The notes below the pieces were generated by a model, which did no database searches, was not told the DNA's origin, and saw only the letters and a program-made list of their open reading frames with translations. 64,000 bases of DNA from Bartonella krasnovii (GTDB lineage Bacteria > Pseudomonadota > Alphaproteobacteria > Rhizobiales > Rhizobiaceae), in contig NZ_CP031844.2 of assembly GCF_003606345.3 (NCBI RefSeq), positions 124,001 to 188,000 on the forward strand, written 5' to 3'. Made by a program: the position numbers and the translations under genes. Position 1 is the first letter of the stretch, and the number at the start of each line of letters is the position of its first letter. Shown here piece after piece: positions 1 through 10,181 of the stretch.

Positions 1-768
1 TTCTTTTTCTTGAGAGTAGCCGATTTCAACAGCAACATAACCTTCTGCTTTTAAGTAGTTTGCGGCTTTATCAGAAAGCTTTCGATAAAAATTAAGACCA
101 TCTTTCCCACCAATCAGTGCACGCAATGGATCATAGAGCCGCACTTCTTTGGCAAGATTTTGGATATCTTTTTCTGGAATATAAGGTGGATTGGAAATAA
201 TAAGATCAAATTGACCTGTAACAGAATCAAACCAATCACTAAGAAGAGGCGTAAAACGATTTATAACATCCGCATTCTCTGCATTTTTTTTCGCTGCTTT
301 AAGAGCACAGTCAGAAATATCCACAGCCACTGCATAGGATTGGGGAACTTGTTTAAGAATTGAAATAGCAATAGCACCGCTTCCTGTTCCCATATCCAGC
401 AGTGTTATTTTTTCTGATTTTTCACTCTGTTTTTTGAGGAGTGGTAAAACAAGATCCACCAGTGTCTCTGTATCAGGACGTGGTTCTAATGTTTCTTTGG
501 AGAGTGTAAAAGATATGCCATAAAACTCTCTTGCTCCTATAATACGGTAGACAGGTTCACCAGCAATACGTCGTTGAATGGCGTTTTCTAATTGTGCAAT
601 TTGCTCAAAAGATAGGCAGAGATTTGGTTGAAGAATTCTATCCGACGCATTTGTGTTTGTTATCCATTCAATGAGTATTTTTGCTTCAAGACTGGCTTCA
701 GAAATTCCTTGGGCATGCAATTTTTCTTGAGTTTGTCGGATAACATTGTTGAGAGTATGTGCGTTCAT
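1..768 (-). CDS. prmC: Peptide chain release factor N5-glutamine methyltransferase PrmC (3' end cut by window)
   Basis: PrmC (HemK) methylates the glutamine of the GGQ motif in class I release factors, using SAM, in the cytoplasm. I translated the reverse strand from the ATG at 768: the frame stays open to the window edge, giving about 256 residues of a protein normally near 285, so the C-terminus lies outside. A glycine-rich SAM loop ([14 protein letters not shown]) is followed by the diagnostic NPPY motif ([13 protein letters not shown]). The start codon overlaps the prfA stop (ATGA), so the enzyme is translationally coupled to its substrate RF1, the usual prfA-prmC arrangement. The recognition is firm; only the C-terminal end is unseen. 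Confidence 0.95.
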   Translation of the reverse strand, partial: MNAHTLNNVIRQTQEKLHAQGISEASLEAKILIEWITNTNASDRILQPNLCLSFEQIAQLENAIQRRIAGEPVYRIIGAREFYGISFTLSKETLEPRPDTETLVDLVLPLLKKQSEKSEKITLLDMGTGSGAIAISILKQVPQSYAVAVDISDCALKAAKKNAENADVINRFTPLLSDWFDSVTGQFDLIISNPPYIPEKDIQNLAKEVRLYDPLRALIGGKDGLNFYRKLSDKAANYLKAEGYVAVEIGYSQEKE

Positions 769-1844
769 CCATGGTTATCCATTTCCATAAGGAGGGCTGT
801 CTGATGATCGGATATGAGTGCATGAATAACTTCATCAAGCTCTCCTTCTAGAATGCGGTCAAGCTTATAGAGAGTGAGATTAATGCGGTGATCTGTGACA
901 CGTCCTTGTGGAAAATTATAGGTACGAATACGCTCTGAGCGATCACCAGAGCCAACTTGATTTTTACGAGAAGCTGAACGTTCATTTTCTGCTTTTTGTC
1001 GTTCGATATCAAATAAGCGTGCACGTAAAATTTGCAGCGCTCGTGCACGGTTTTGATGTTGTGATTTTTCTGCTTGTACAACCATAATTCCTGTTGGAAT
1101 ATGCGTGATACGAACGGCTGAATCCGTTGTATTGACATGCTGCCCTCCGGCTCCAGAGGCACGCATGGTATCAATGCGAATATCTTCTGGACGAATTTCA
1201 ATATCAATTTCTTCAGCTTCTGGAAGGACAGCAACGGTCGCAGCAGATGTATGAATACGCCCTCCAGTCTCTGTTTCAGGGATGCGTTGTACACGATGAA
1301 CGCCTGATTCAAATTTCAGTTTAGAAAAGACTCCTTTTCCTGAAATACTAGCAATAATTTCTTTATATCCACCAACTTCTCCCTCATTAAGTGAAACAAC
1401 TTCAACTTTCCAGTTATGGGAAGCAGCATAGCGTTCATACATGCGGAAAAGATCACCAGCAAAAAGCGCAGCTTCTGAACCGCCTGTTCCTGCACGAATT
1501 TCAACAATGGCACTTTTTTCATCAGCAACGTCTTTAGGCAACAGGAGAATCTGCAGCTTTTGCTCAAGTTGTTCCATTTTCTGACATAATAATGGGAGTT
1601 CTTCTTGGGCAAGATGACGCATCTCCGTATCTGTGAGTTTATCACCGATAAGTGTTTCAAGATCCGTAATTTCTCTATAAAGCGCACTGAGGGTTTGTAT
1701 GGAGGAAACGATTGGTTGTAGTTCGGCATATTCAGAAGCTAATTTCACATAAGTTTCAGCATCTGGGTTTTGAGCCATTTGACTTTCAATTATTTCAAAG
1801 CGCTTTTCAAGTTGTTTTATACGATCTTTTGGCAAAGAAACCAT
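765..1844 (-). CDS. prfA: Peptide chain release factor 1 (RF1)
   Basis: RF1 recognises UAA and UAG stop codons in the ribosomal A site and triggers hydrolysis of peptidyl-tRNA. The protein has 359 residues, a standard length. The GGQ catalytic motif is at residues 233-235 (SGAGGQHVN), and the codon-recognition tripeptide reads PET at 189-191, fitting the P-x-T pattern of RF1 rather than the SPF of RF2. It overlaps prmC by 4 bases; PrmC would methylate the GGQ glutamine. The 190 bases up to the end of fur probably hold its promoter. I see nothing unusual. Confidence 0.97.
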   Translation of the reverse strand: MVSLPKDRIKQLEKRFEIIESQMAQNPDAETYVKLASEYAELQPIVSSIQTLSALYREITDLETLIGDKLTDTEMRHLAQEELPLLCQKMEQLEQKLQILLLPKDVADEKSAIVEIRAGTGGSEAALFAGDLFRMYERYAASHNWKVEVVSLNEGEVGGYKEIIASISGKGVFSKLKFESGVHRVQRIPETETGGRIHTSAATVAVLPEAEEIDIEIRPEDIRIDTMRASGAGGQHVNTTDSAVRITHIPTGIMVVQAEKSQHQNRARALQILRARLFDIERQKAENERSASRKNQVGSGDRSERIRTYNFPQGRVTDHRINLTLYKLDRILEGELDEVIHALISDHQTALLMEMDNHG

Positions 1845-2035
1845 GACAATATTGGCCTAATTTGTTTAATACTTTTGTTATCATACAAGCAGTTGATTAC
1901 CTTACAGCATCAGATAAAAGAGGCTCATAAAGTAGAAAAACTCTCTTGCCAATGAAAACGATAGCTTTTTTTGAAAAATTTGTAAAAAATCTGATTTTCA
2001 TAACGCGCATTTTTTGATGACACATGTGAAATCAG

Positions 2036-2464
2036 CTACTCAAAAGTTGTTTTCTTCCCATAAAGTTCAAGGCGATGGTGAATAATATCATAGCCAAGAG
2101 ATTTAGCAATTTCTTCTTGCAACTTTTCAATAACATCAGAATGAAATTCAATAACTTGCCCTGTTTCCACATCAATGAGGTGATCATGATGTTGGCCATC
2201 TGCTTGCTCAAAACGAGAGGGTCCACCACTAAAGCTATGACGATGAATTGTCCCATTTCCTTCTAACGTTTTCATGGTTCTATAAACTGTTGAGAGCGAA
2301 ATACTCGAATCTATTTTGTGAGCACGTTGAAAAATTTCAAATGCGTTGGGATGATCATTTGTATCAGTCAAAATATCAAGAATAATGCGCCGTTGGCGTG
2401 TTACTCTTAAACCTGCAGCGCGTAATTCCTGTTCATAGTTTCGCTTTTTATCCATCTTCTTCAT
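2036..2464 (-). CDS. fur: Fur-family ferric/manganese uptake regulator
   Basis: This is a metal-dependent repressor of the Fur family, expected to bind DNA as a dimer and control iron or manganese uptake genes. It has an N-terminal winged helix ([14 protein letters not shown], then [13 protein letters not shown]) and a C-terminal dimerisation and metal domain with the [12 protein letters not shown] signature. The CxxC zinc pairs of many Fur proteins are absent, which is usual in the alphaproteobacterial Fur/Mur branch. The frame is open further upstream inside secA, but the ATG at 2464, just after the secA stop, gives 142 residues, normal for Fur; a second ATG at 2455 is also possible. Only 5 bases separate it from secA, so the two may share a transcript. 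Fur versus Mur specificity cannot be told from sequence. Confidence 0.88.
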   Translation of the reverse strand: MKKMDKKRNYEQELRAAGLRVTRQRRIILDILTDTNDHPNAFEIFQRAHKIDSSISLSTVYRTMKTLEGNGTIHRHSFSGGPSRFEQADGQHHDHLIDVETGQVIEFHSDVIEKLQEEIAKSLGYDIIHHRLELYGKKTTFE

Positions 2465-2469
2465 TGTTT

Positions 2470-5187
2470 TTAAACGAAGGCACCATGACAATGTTTGTAT
2501 TTTTTTTCTGAACCACAAGGGCAACGTTCATTGCGTCCAACTTTACCCCATGTGGTAACATCGTTGGGATCACGGTCTTTTGGGTTAACAATTTTATTTT
2601 CTTGTGTTCGTGCCCATAAAGGTGGACCATTTTCTTGATTTTGATCATTAAAGACAGAAGAATCAGCACCAGCTTGCTCAGGCATGACTGGTTCCGTAGG
2701 TTGTTGAATAATTTCAAAGCGCATAAGCTTAGAAGTGACAATTCGGCGTAAATTTCTCAACATACTTTGAAAGAGTTCAAAGGACTCTGTTTTATACTCG
2801 TTAAGTGGATCGCGTTGTGCATAACCACGAAAGCCAACAACAGAACGCAAATGATCTAAACTTACCAAATGTTCACGCCATAACGTGTCAATGGTTTCGA
2901 GCAACATTGCTTTATGAAAATAAGCCATAACCTCTGGAGTATAGCGTTCAGTACGCTCATTTTCGAGTTTTGTAACAGCATCTAATATACGCTCTAAAAT
3001 CTGTTCTTCGGCAATCCCATCTTCTTTGGCCCATGTCTCGATTGGAAGCTCAAGATTAAAGAGTTGTTGAAGTTCCTCTTCGAGAGCTTTTATATCCCAT
3101 TTTTCAGAATATGTTCCTGATGGAATATAAGTTTCTACAAGATCTTCCACAACTTCATCGCGCATTTCATGGATCATTTCTGATAAATCGTCTGCGTTCA
3201 TGATCTCCATACGCTGTTCAAAAATAACCTTGCGTTGGTCATTCATGACATCATCATATTTTAGAAGATTTTTACGAATTTCAAAGTTTCGTGCTTCAAC
3301 TTTTTTTTGTGCTTTTTCAAGGGCTTTATTAATCCAGGGATGGATAATAGCTTCATTTTCTTTCAATCCAAGTTTTTGCAGCATGCTATCCATACGGTTG
3401 GAGCCGAAGATACGCATGAGATCATCTTGAAGAGAAAGAAAGAATTTTGAGCGACCAGGATCGCCTTGGCGACCAGAACGCCCACGAAGCTGGTTATCAA
3501 TACGACGGCTTTCATGGCGTTCAGTTGCAATAACGTAAAGTCCCCCAGCGGCTAAAGCTTCTTCTTTAAGTTTTTTGACATCTTTTTTGATTTCTTCAAT
3601 TTTAGCCGCCCGTTCTTCACCATCTGGCATATCCTGTAATTCTTGTCGGATACGCATCTCAACATTCCCACCAAGCTGTATATCAGTACCACGACCAGCC
3701 ATGTTTGTCGCGATAGTAAGAGCGCCGGGAACTCCTGCTTGGGCAATAATATACGCTTCTTGTTCGTGATAGCGAGCATTTAAGACTCTAAAATCAGTAA
3801 TGCCCTCTTTTCGCAAACGCTCTGCCAATTGTTCTGATTTTTCAATAGAGGTTGTTCCAACAAGAATCGGCTGTTTTTTTTCGTGCGCTTGACGGATATT
3901 ATGTACAATCGCTCGATATTTCTCTTCTGCAGTTCGATAAATTTCATCATCTTCGTCAAGACGTTGTACTGGTAAATTGGTAGGGACTTCGACAACGTCA
4001 AGACCATAAATATTTCTGAATTCTTCGGCTTCTGTTGTTGCCGTTCCAGTCATTCCAGATAATTTTCTATACATACGGAAATAGTTTTGGAAAGTGATGG
4101 AAGCCAGTGTTTGATTTTCTGGTTGAATAGCAACATGCTCTTTAGCTTCTAAGGCTTGATGAAGTCCCTCAGAATAACGTCGTCCAGGCATCATACGACC
4201 TGTAAATTCGTCAATGATAACAATTTCATCATTGCGTACAATATAATCCTTGTCACGGACAAAGAGTTTATGAGCTTTAAGAGCATTATTAACATGATGA
4301 ACGATAGCAACATTTTCTATGTCATAAAGACTTTCACCTTTAAGATGTCCAGCTTGTTCGAGCATTTTTTCAATTTTTTCAGTACCAACTTCAGTAAAAG
4401 TTGTTGTTTTTTGTTTTTCATCTATTTCATAGTCTTCTGGTGTTAAGGCAGGAATAAATGTGTCAATAAGGTTATAAAAATCCGTACGATCTTCTAGAGG
4501 ACCAGAAATGATAAGAGGAGTACGTGCTTCATCAATAAGAATCGAATCCACTTCATCAACAATTGCATAGTGATGCCCACGTTGAACCATTTGATTACGA
4601 TCAAAGGCCATATTATCGCGCAGGTAATCAAAGCCTAATTCATTATTTGTTGCATAGGTGATGTCGCATGCATAGGCTGCTCGACGGGCATCACTATCAA
4701 GGTCATGGAGAATTACGCCTGTTGTTAGTCCTAGAAAACCAAAAATTTTTCCCATTGTTTCAGCATCACGACTGGCGAGATAATCGTTTACTGTCACAAC
4801 ATGAACGCCTTTACCTTCCAATGCATTGAGATAAATTGGCAACGTTGCCATTAATGTTTTGCCTTCACCGGTACGCATTTCCGCTATACCACAGTCGTGA
4901 AGGACCATTCCACCAATAAGTTGTACGTCAAAAGGACGCATATCATAAACACGTTTTGCAGCTTCACGAACCGTTGCGAACGCTTCCGGTAAGAGTAAAT
5001 CAACACTTTCACCTTCACTAAGACGTTTACGAAAGATTTCTGTCTTTTGGTAAAGCTGCTCATCGCTTAATTTTACAAATTGTTCTTCCAAAGCATTAAT
5101 TTGTGCAACTTTTTGGCGGAGTGCTTTGAGACGTCTCTCATGAGCTGAACCGAAAAATTTACGTGCAAAAACACTTAAACTGACCAT
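2470..5187 (-). CDS. secA: Preprotein translocase ATPase SecA
   Basis: SecA is the motor that pushes unfolded precursors through SecYEG across the inner membrane. The 905-residue protein has Walker A (GEGKT, residues 107-111), the DEVD Walker B box (211-214) followed by [13 protein letters not shown], the helicase-like motif [10 protein letters not shown], and a C-terminal zinc-binding SEC-C tail ([14 protein letters not shown]) that contacts SecB and phospholipid. Length and domain order are standard. The start at 5187 follows a GGGCCAGAG sequence. It is divergent from the plus-strand parvulin gene, an apt neighbour because that protein is exported through Sec. Confidence 0.98.
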   Translation of the reverse strand: MVSLSVFARKFFGSAHERRLKALRQKVAQINALEEQFVKLSDEQLYQKTEIFRKRLSEGESVDLLLPEAFATVREAAKRVYDMRPFDVQLIGGMVLHDCGIAEMRTGEGKTLMATLPIYLNALEGKGVHVVTVNDYLASRDAETMGKIFGFLGLTTGVILHDLDSDARRAAYACDITYATNNELGFDYLRDNMAFDRNQMVQRGHHYAIVDEVDSILIDEARTPLIISGPLEDRTDFYNLIDTFIPALTPEDYEIDEKQKTTTFTEVGTEKIEKMLEQAGHLKGESLYDIENVAIVHHVNNALKAHKLFVRDKDYIVRNDEIVIIDEFTGRMMPGRRYSEGLHQALEAKEHVAIQPENQTLASITFQNYFRMYRKLSGMTGTATTEAEEFRNIYGLDVVEVPTNLPVQRLDEDDEIYRTAEEKYRAIVHNIRQAHEKKQPILVGTTSIEKSEQLAERLRKEGITDFRVLNARYHEQEAYIIAQAGVPGALTIATNMAGRGTDIQLGGNVEMRIRQELQDMPDGEERAAKIEEIKKDVKKLKEEALAAGGLYVIATERHESRRIDNQLRGRSGRQGDPGRSKFFLSLQDDLMRIFGSNRMDSMLQKLGLKENEAIIHPWINKALEKAQKKVEARNFEIRKNLLKYDDVMNDQRKVIFEQRMEIMNADDLSEMIHEMRDEVVEDLVETYIPSGTYSEKWDIKALEEELQQLFNLELPIETWAKEDGIAEEQILERILDAVTKLENERTERYTPEVMAYFHKAMLLETIDTLWREHLVSLDHLRSVVGFRGYAQRDPLNEYKTESFELFQSMLRNLRRIVTSKLMRFEIIQQPTEPVMPEQAGADSSVFNDQNQENGPPLWARTQENKIVNPKDRDPNDVTTWGKVGRNERCPCGSEKKYKHCHGAFV

Positions 5188-5609
5188 CTCTGGCCCTTTC
5201 TTTTAATTGTTATCATTCTTGTTAGGAAATTCATATGATTTCCCCATGTTCCACATTTTCTTTAAGTTTTCCGATATCATGAAATGCAGATGGTACCATT
5301 ATACTTGCCGGTGTGCAATTTTTCACTTCAAATTGTAAAGTAGAGATAAGAGGCTAAGGGCGCTATGTCAACTTTAGGTATGTTATTAACGGATACAATT
5401 CAAAGTAATTTAAGATATAACGTGCCACTTTTCTCTATTATTATGTTTTTCATTTGCCTTAGATAGGGTTGAAAAAACTGAGATAAAAGAGCAATTTTAT
5501 ATTTTTTAAAATAAATTGCTAATTTATTTCTCTACGTTTAAATATTAAAGTGTTATGGTAAAGAAAATTGGAATCTTGAACCTGCCTTGCATTTTTAAGG
5601 AGTATATTT
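5188..5609. promoter_or_regulatory. Divergent secA / parvulin intergenic region
   Basis: This 422-base AT-rich gap separates two divergently read genes, so it should hold both promoters. I see a clear ribosome binding site (AAGGAG, about 5597-5602) for the plus-strand gene but no convincing pair of -35 and -10 boxes, and no gene. Confidence 0.5.
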
Positions 5610-6563
5610 ATGAAATTTAACTTTATCACGCTGTTTTTAGCATCAGCTTTATTGGCAAGTACAAGTTTAGGGGTGAGGGCCACAGAAGATTTGAATTCAT
5701 CGCCGAATGATTTAAAGACTTTGGAAAAAGCTTCTGAAAAAGCTGTTTCTCCTTCTCATGTTATGGCTGTTATTGATGGGAAGGATATCACAGCAGGACA
5801 ATTGGATGAGTTAGCGCTTGAAATAAATCCTAATTTAGCCCGTTTTCCCGATGAACAACGCCGTATCATGGTTTTAAAAGCCTATGTGGATATGCAGGCA
5901 CTTGCAAAAGCGGCAAGAAGCAAAGGTCTTGATAAGAGTGAAGCTTACGATAAACGTATGGCAGTTATGCGTGACAATGTGCTTCAACAGCTTTATTTTA
6001 AACAGGCGATTGTTGACAAAATATCGGATACTGATTTGGAGGCTCTTTATAAACAAGAAATTGCTGCTTTACCTAAAGAAGATGAAGTTAAAGCGCGTCA
6101 TATTTTGGTCAAAACCAGAAAAGAAGCAGAAGCCATCATTAAGCGTTTAAGTAAAGGCGAAAATTTCGAAGAGATTGCCAAAAAAAGTTCAACAGATGGT
6201 TCCGCTGCTGTTGGGGGTGATCTTGGTTATTTTAGCCATGGTCAAATGGTCAAGCCTTTTGAAGATGCAGCATTTGGTTTGAAAGTTGGCGAATACACGA
6301 AACAACCCGTTGAAAGTCCTTTTGGTTGGCATATTATTAAATTAGAAGATCGTCGTGTAAAACAGCCTCCTGCATTTGATGATGTTAAAGAGATGTTGCG
6401 TACACAGTTGATAAAAAAGCGCTATCAAGAACTAATTGTTGATTTGCGTAGCAAGATAGATGTGAAGTATCCTGATCCTAATGTTACAAAAATCATGGAA
6501 TCGCTTAATCAAAATGGAACGCTTATTCCCGATGAGACATCCGACGAAGAGGATACGGAATAA
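5610..6563 (+). CDS. Periplasmic parvulin-type peptidyl-prolyl cis-trans isomerase
   Basis: A SurA/PrsA-like foldase that isomerises prolyl bonds in exported proteins. Residues 1-24 form a Sec signal peptide (hydrophobic ITLFLASALLAS, likely cleavage near VRA-TE), an N-terminal helical chaperone region covers about 50-155, and a rotamase domain begins at VKARHILVKT (about 160) and runs to about 255, including GGDLGYFSHGQMVKPFE and SPFGWHIIKLEDRR. The C-terminus is acidic (DETSDEEDTE). An AAGGAG box lies just upstream of the start. The family could be called PpiC or PrsA; the exact name is uncertain but the activity class is clear. Confidence 0.9.
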   Translation: MKFNFITLFLASALLASTSLGVRATEDLNSSPNDLKTLEKASEKAVSPSHVMAVIDGKDITAGQLDELALEINPNLARFPDEQRRIMVLKAYVDMQALAKAARSKGLDKSEAYDKRMAVMRDNVLQQLYFKQAIVDKISDTDLEALYKQEIAALPKEDEVKARHILVKTRKEAEAIIKRLSKGENFEEIAKKSSTDGSAAVGGDLGYFSHGQMVKPFEDAAFGLKVGEYTKQPVESPFGWHIIKLEDRRVKQPPAFDDVKEMLRTQLIKKRYQELIVDLRSKIDVKYPDPNVTKIMESLNQNGTLIPDETSDEEDTE

Positions 6564-6583
6564 CGAGAAAAATAAATAGATAG

Positions 6584-6646
6584 CCTCTTTAATAGATAGT
6601 TTGCTAAGTTTTTTTCAAAAAAAACGAACAGTTTTCTATTAAGAGG
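6584..6646 (+). terminator. Nested hairpin between the parvulin gene and argJ
   Basis: An outer imperfect stem pairs CCTCTTTAATAG (6584-6595) with CTATTAAGAGG (6636-6646), one base bulged. Inside it a second hairpin pairs GTTTTTTT with AAAAAAAAC around 6608-6625. It lies 20 bases after the stop codon, so it may be a terminator or mRNA-stabilising structure, although no T-run follows the outer stem. It ends about 45 bases before the argJ start. Confidence 0.4.
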
Positions 6647-6691
6647 TTATTAAGCTGCGGTCATTTTATTTATTTTTATAGAGAGCATATT

Positions 6692-7924
6692 GTGGTCTTT
6701 AAAATCTCTCCTTTGATGCCCCAAAACATCCAAGAGCTTTCCCCATTGTCTGATGTACGGATAGCGACAGCTAAAGCTGGGATTAAATATAAAGATCGTA
6801 CAGATCTCCTTTTTATTGTATTCGATAAACCAGCGAGTGTGGCAGGTGTTTTTACACGTTCAAAATGTCCATCTGCTCCTGTAGAGCATTGTCGTGCATC
6901 GCTTCCCCATGGGGTTGCAAGGGGGGTTATTGTGAATTCTGGAAATGCAAATGCTTTTACAGGAAGCAAAGGAAAGAATACAACCAATGAAATCATCTGT
7001 GCAGCAGCGAATACTTTAAAGGTTAGAGAAAATGAAATTTTTATAGCTTCTACAGGTGTTATTGGTGAACCAATGGATGCATCGGCTATTGTAAATCTTT
7101 TACCAAGTATGGCAGAGACAGCAGAAGAGGGAAATTGGTTGGAAGCTGCAAAAGCCATCATGACAACTGACACATTTCCAAAACTTTCTACGCGTACCTT
7201 TAATTGTGGGGGGGTGAATGTTACCATTAATGCGATTGCAAAAGGTGCTGGAATGATTGCACCCGATATGGCGACAATGCTCTCGTTTGTTGTCTGTGAT
7301 GCGACTATTTCTTCGGATATGCTTCAATCCATGCTATCAGAGGCGGTTCAAGGTTCTTTCAATTCGATTACTGTCGATAGTGATACTTCGACATCAGATA
7401 CACTCATGATATTTGCGACAGGAAAAGAACATTTTCCATGCCTTAAAAGTCAATCTGATCCACGTTATGGCATTTTTGTAAAACAATTGAGTGAACTTCT
7501 GCATGAGCTAGCACTCCAAGTTGTATGTGATGGTGAAGGCGCACGTCATTTAATTGAAGTAAATGTAAGTGGTGCTACAACAGATAAGGCTGCCAAGACT
7601 ATTGCTTTATCCATTGCAAATTCACCGCTTGTAAAAACAGCTATTGCTGGTGAAGATGCTAACTGGGGGCGCGTAGTTATGGCAGTTGGCAAGGCAGGTG
7701 TTGAAGTCGATCGTGATCTGTTGACAATTTGGTTTGGTGAACATCGTGTGGCAGTGAATGGCGAACGAGATCCTGCTTATTGCGAAGAAAAAATAGCTGC
7801 TTATATGCGAGGTAAACACATCACAATTCGTGTTGATATCGGTTTAGGTGAAAGTAGTACGACGGTTTGGTCTTGCGATTTAACAAAAGAATACGTTATG
7901 ATCAATAGCGATTATAGAAGTTAA
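6692..7924 (+). CDS. argJ: Bifunctional glutamate N-acetyltransferase / ornithine acetyltransferase ArgJ
   Basis: ArgJ moves the acetyl group from N-acetylornithine to glutamate, closing the acetyl cycle of arginine synthesis; some members also use acetyl-CoA. The precursor self-cleaves at a conserved Ala-Thr bond, visible here in PDMATML (A194-T195, counting from the GTG at 6692), and the new N-terminal Thr is the nucleophile. Also present are [10 protein letters not shown] and [17 protein letters not shown] near the C-terminus. Length 410 is typical. An ATG at 6716 is an alternative start, giving 402 residues. It is followed at about 130 bases by mutT, possibly in one transcript. Confidence 0.95.
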   Translation: MVFKISPLMPQNIQELSPLSDVRIATAKAGIKYKDRTDLLFIVFDKPASVAGVFTRSKCPSAPVEHCRASLPHGVARGVIVNSGNANAFTGSKGKNTTNEIICAAANTLKVRENEIFIASTGVIGEPMDASAIVNLLPSMAETAEEGNWLEAAKAIMTTDTFPKLSTRTFNCGGVNVTINAIAKGAGMIAPDMATMLSFVVCDATISSDMLQSMLSEAVQGSFNSITVDSDTSTSDTLMIFATGKEHFPCLKSQSDPRYGIFVKQLSELLHELALQVVCDGEGARHLIEVNVSGATTDKAAKTIALSIANSPLVKTAIAGEDANWGRVVMAVGKAGVEVDRDLLTIWFGEHRVAVNGERDPAYCEEKIAAYMRGKHITIRVDIGLGESSTTVWSCDLTKEYVMINSDYRS

Positions 7925-8055
7925 CGGATACATCATAAATTTGACATTAGATATCTGTATATTTGAGGGAGAGTAGGGAGTATTTTAACACTTTTATTTT
8001 GAAGTAGAGGGTGATAGGGAAAAGGTGGTTATCTTTATCCTGTTTGGAGAGCGAT

Positions 8056-8469
8056 ATGGGTACAAAAAGTTCACTTCTTCTTGTTGTTGCGTGTGCATTG
8101 TTAGATCAAGATAATCGTGTTCTGCTTACCAAGCGTCCTCAAGGAAAATCACTCGCTGGTTTATGGGAATTTCCTGGTGGAAAGGTTGAACAAGGCGAAA
8201 TTCCAGAAATATCATTAATTCGTGAATTAGAGGAGGAGCTAGGTATTCATGTTCAGGTGGATAATTTACAGCCCTTAACATTTGCAAGCCATAGCTACGA
8301 AACATTTCATCTCCTAATGCCCTTATATCTTTGTCGCCATTATGAAGGTGTTGCTAGAGGGCGAGAAGGGCAAAATTTAAAATGGATTTTTATTGGTGAT
8401 CTTGAGAGATATCCTATGCCTGATGCTGATAAACCATTGGTTCAGATATTAAAAAATTATCTTCTTTAA
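8056..8469 (+). CDS. mutT: NUDIX hydrolase, 8-oxo-dGTP diphosphatase MutT
   Basis: MutT removes oxidised dGTP from the nucleotide pool and so prevents A:T to C:G mutations. The Nudix box is complete (GGKVEQGE...RELEEELGI, roughly residues 41-64) and preceded by LAGLWEFPGGK, typical of MutT/NTP pyrophosphohydrolases. I place the start at the ATG at 8056 because it follows a GGAGAG ribosome binding site and gives 137 residues, the normal length; the frame is open further upstream but without a good site. The neighbouring argJ and secA genes match the usual rhizobial order. Confidence 0.88.
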   Translation: MGTKSSLLLVVACALLDQDNRVLLTKRPQGKSLAGLWEFPGGKVEQGEIPEISLIRELEEELGIHVQVDNLQPLTFASHSYETFHLLMPLYLCRHYEGVARGREGQNLKWIFIGDLERYPMPDADKPLVQILKNYLL

Positions 8470-9141
8470 GGTATATAGGAATAAAATATTGTTTAAATAT
8501 AAGTAGTTATTTATAATTTCTCATATTAGATGGAAAAGCTCAATCCTGTAAAATTTTCACATTTAAAATCTATGGATGCTCAATCAATCAAAACCATTCT
8601 TGCACGCTTCAAGCGGAGAGCTTCATGTGGGTAAAACAATTTAAAAAAAAACATGAAATTTGTGCTGAAAGAATACTCTCCAATAGCTAAGAGATTATCG
8701 CAACATTGAGAATTGGAAAAATTTATAAATGGTAGCTTTGCATAATTCAGGAGCATAAAATGGTGCTATATAATGGACTTACACTGTTTATGCATATGTC
8801 GTGAGTTGAGCTTAGGAGTGCTAAAAGATATCAGGGGTATTTATTTCATAAGATATCGATAATAAGAAAAATTCAAAAGACTCTTTAGAAGAGAATGCTT
8901 TGAGCTTGTTATGAGAGATTACTTTACATGTTCAACACTTTAAGCATTATCGTCATACATTTAATATAATAACATAGTGTTTATAAGCATAAACTATCCT
9001 TTTTCTGTTGATATTCCCTGACTTTTAATTCAAAAAAATTTCGATAACGTACAAAGAATTGTGTGTAAGAAAACGATTTAAAACAAATAAAATATGCGAT
9101 TAATAGACGATTAAATATCAAAACATTCAATGATTTGTTTT
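8470..9141. other. Gene-poor intergenic region
   Basis: This 672-base AT-rich gap lies between convergent genes. The only gene-like scrap is a 34-codon plus-strand frame from the ATG at 8530 (MEKLNPVKFSH...ILARFKRRASCG) with no ribosome binding site. I could not recognise it, and it may be chance or a relic. No RNA gene or repeat was seen. Confidence 0.5.
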
Positions 9142-10020
9142 CTATAGGGGGATATTAGTTTCTTGAATTGGACGACGTTTTGCGATGGGATATCGTTGAT
9201 ATGTTTTAGCGACACGCATAATGACTTCTTCTAGGGGTTCAATCGTCACGTCCATAGAAAAGCCATTTGCATGAATAACATTTTCATGATCAACCATAAT
9301 GGCAGCATGACCTTGCCAAAAAATTAAATCACCTCGTTGAAGTTTATCATTTTCTGAGAGTGGAGTTCCTATAGTTTTCTGCTGCATGTCAGTATCGCGT
9401 AAAACCATTTGACCGGTCATCATCATAGAAAGCTGGATGAATCCTGAACAATCAAGCCCAAAGCCACTGGCTCCACCCCAAAGATAAGGCGTGCGGATAA
9501 ACATTTCAGCAACGGTAACATAATCTTTATACACGTGTCCGATGGGACTAAGCTGATTACTAATGATAGCTTTTCCGTTTTCAAGTATAGAATACAGAGT
9601 TTCACGGACTTCGACTTCATCAACAACAGTTACCTTACTTCCCATGGATAAAGGATATTCCATTGGTCCACGCAAATCAGCTTGAAAATATTGAAAAGTA
9701 CGTGGGACTGAAACGATATGCGTTTGCTTTACGGTTGATGTACAAAGCGCTGTTGTATCAATATAGCCAACATAATTATCTTTGAGGGATTGCCCCCAAG
9801 ACATCGTTTCTCCATGTTCAAAGATAAGAAGTTCTTCCCCGAATAAGCACTCTGTCTGCCTTTCGCTTTTTTTATTGTTTTCTTTAAACAGTCCAGCAAC
9901 AGGAACATTAACACGTCTTTTTTCACCTTGCACAAAGCGCTGCGCTGTAACCTCTGTTTCAAGACGTTTATCTGCTAGATCTTCTCTGAATGCATGTAAC
10001 CTTGGATCTTTAGAGATCAT
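9142..10020 (-). CDS. NlpC/P60 family cell-wall peptidase with SH3-like N-terminus
   Basis: NlpC/P60 enzymes are cysteine peptidases that cut peptide stems of peptidoglycan or related amides. The C-terminal catalytic domain has the nucleophile in WGGASGFGLDCSGF, the catalytic His in GDLIFWQGHAAIMVDH and the third polar residue in VIHANG. The first 160 residues contain SH3-like segments (LLIFEHGETMSWGQSLKDNY, then YSILENGKAIIS). No signal peptide is visible, as is common for rhizobial members. I prefer the ATG at 10020 (292 residues), which follows AAAGGG at good spacing, over the ATG at 10035. The substrate is not known. Confidence 0.85.
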   Translation of the reverse strand: MISKDPRLHAFREDLADKRLETEVTAQRFVQGEKRRVNVPVAGLFKENNKKSERQTECLFGEELLIFEHGETMSWGQSLKDNYVGYIDTTALCTSTVKQTHIVSVPRTFQYFQADLRGPMEYPLSMGSKVTVVDEVEVRETLYSILENGKAIISNQLSPIGHVYKDYVTVAEMFIRTPYLWGGASGFGLDCSGFIQLSMMMTGQMVLRDTDMQQKTIGTPLSENDKLQRGDLIFWQGHAAIMVDHENVIHANGFSMDVTIEPLEEVIMRVAKTYQRYPIAKRRPIQETNIPL

Positions 10021-10181
10021 TCGTTGCCCTTTCATGTTTGTCTTTAAAATAAGTTTATAACCACTGTAAAATCGCAGAGCTTTTCATCTTTAAATAAAGC
10101 AAAGAGCATCACTAGAGACGGTAAGCAGTTATTTCTAAAGCCTCACAATTGTCCATTTTTATGGATATTTTATGTCAATTT

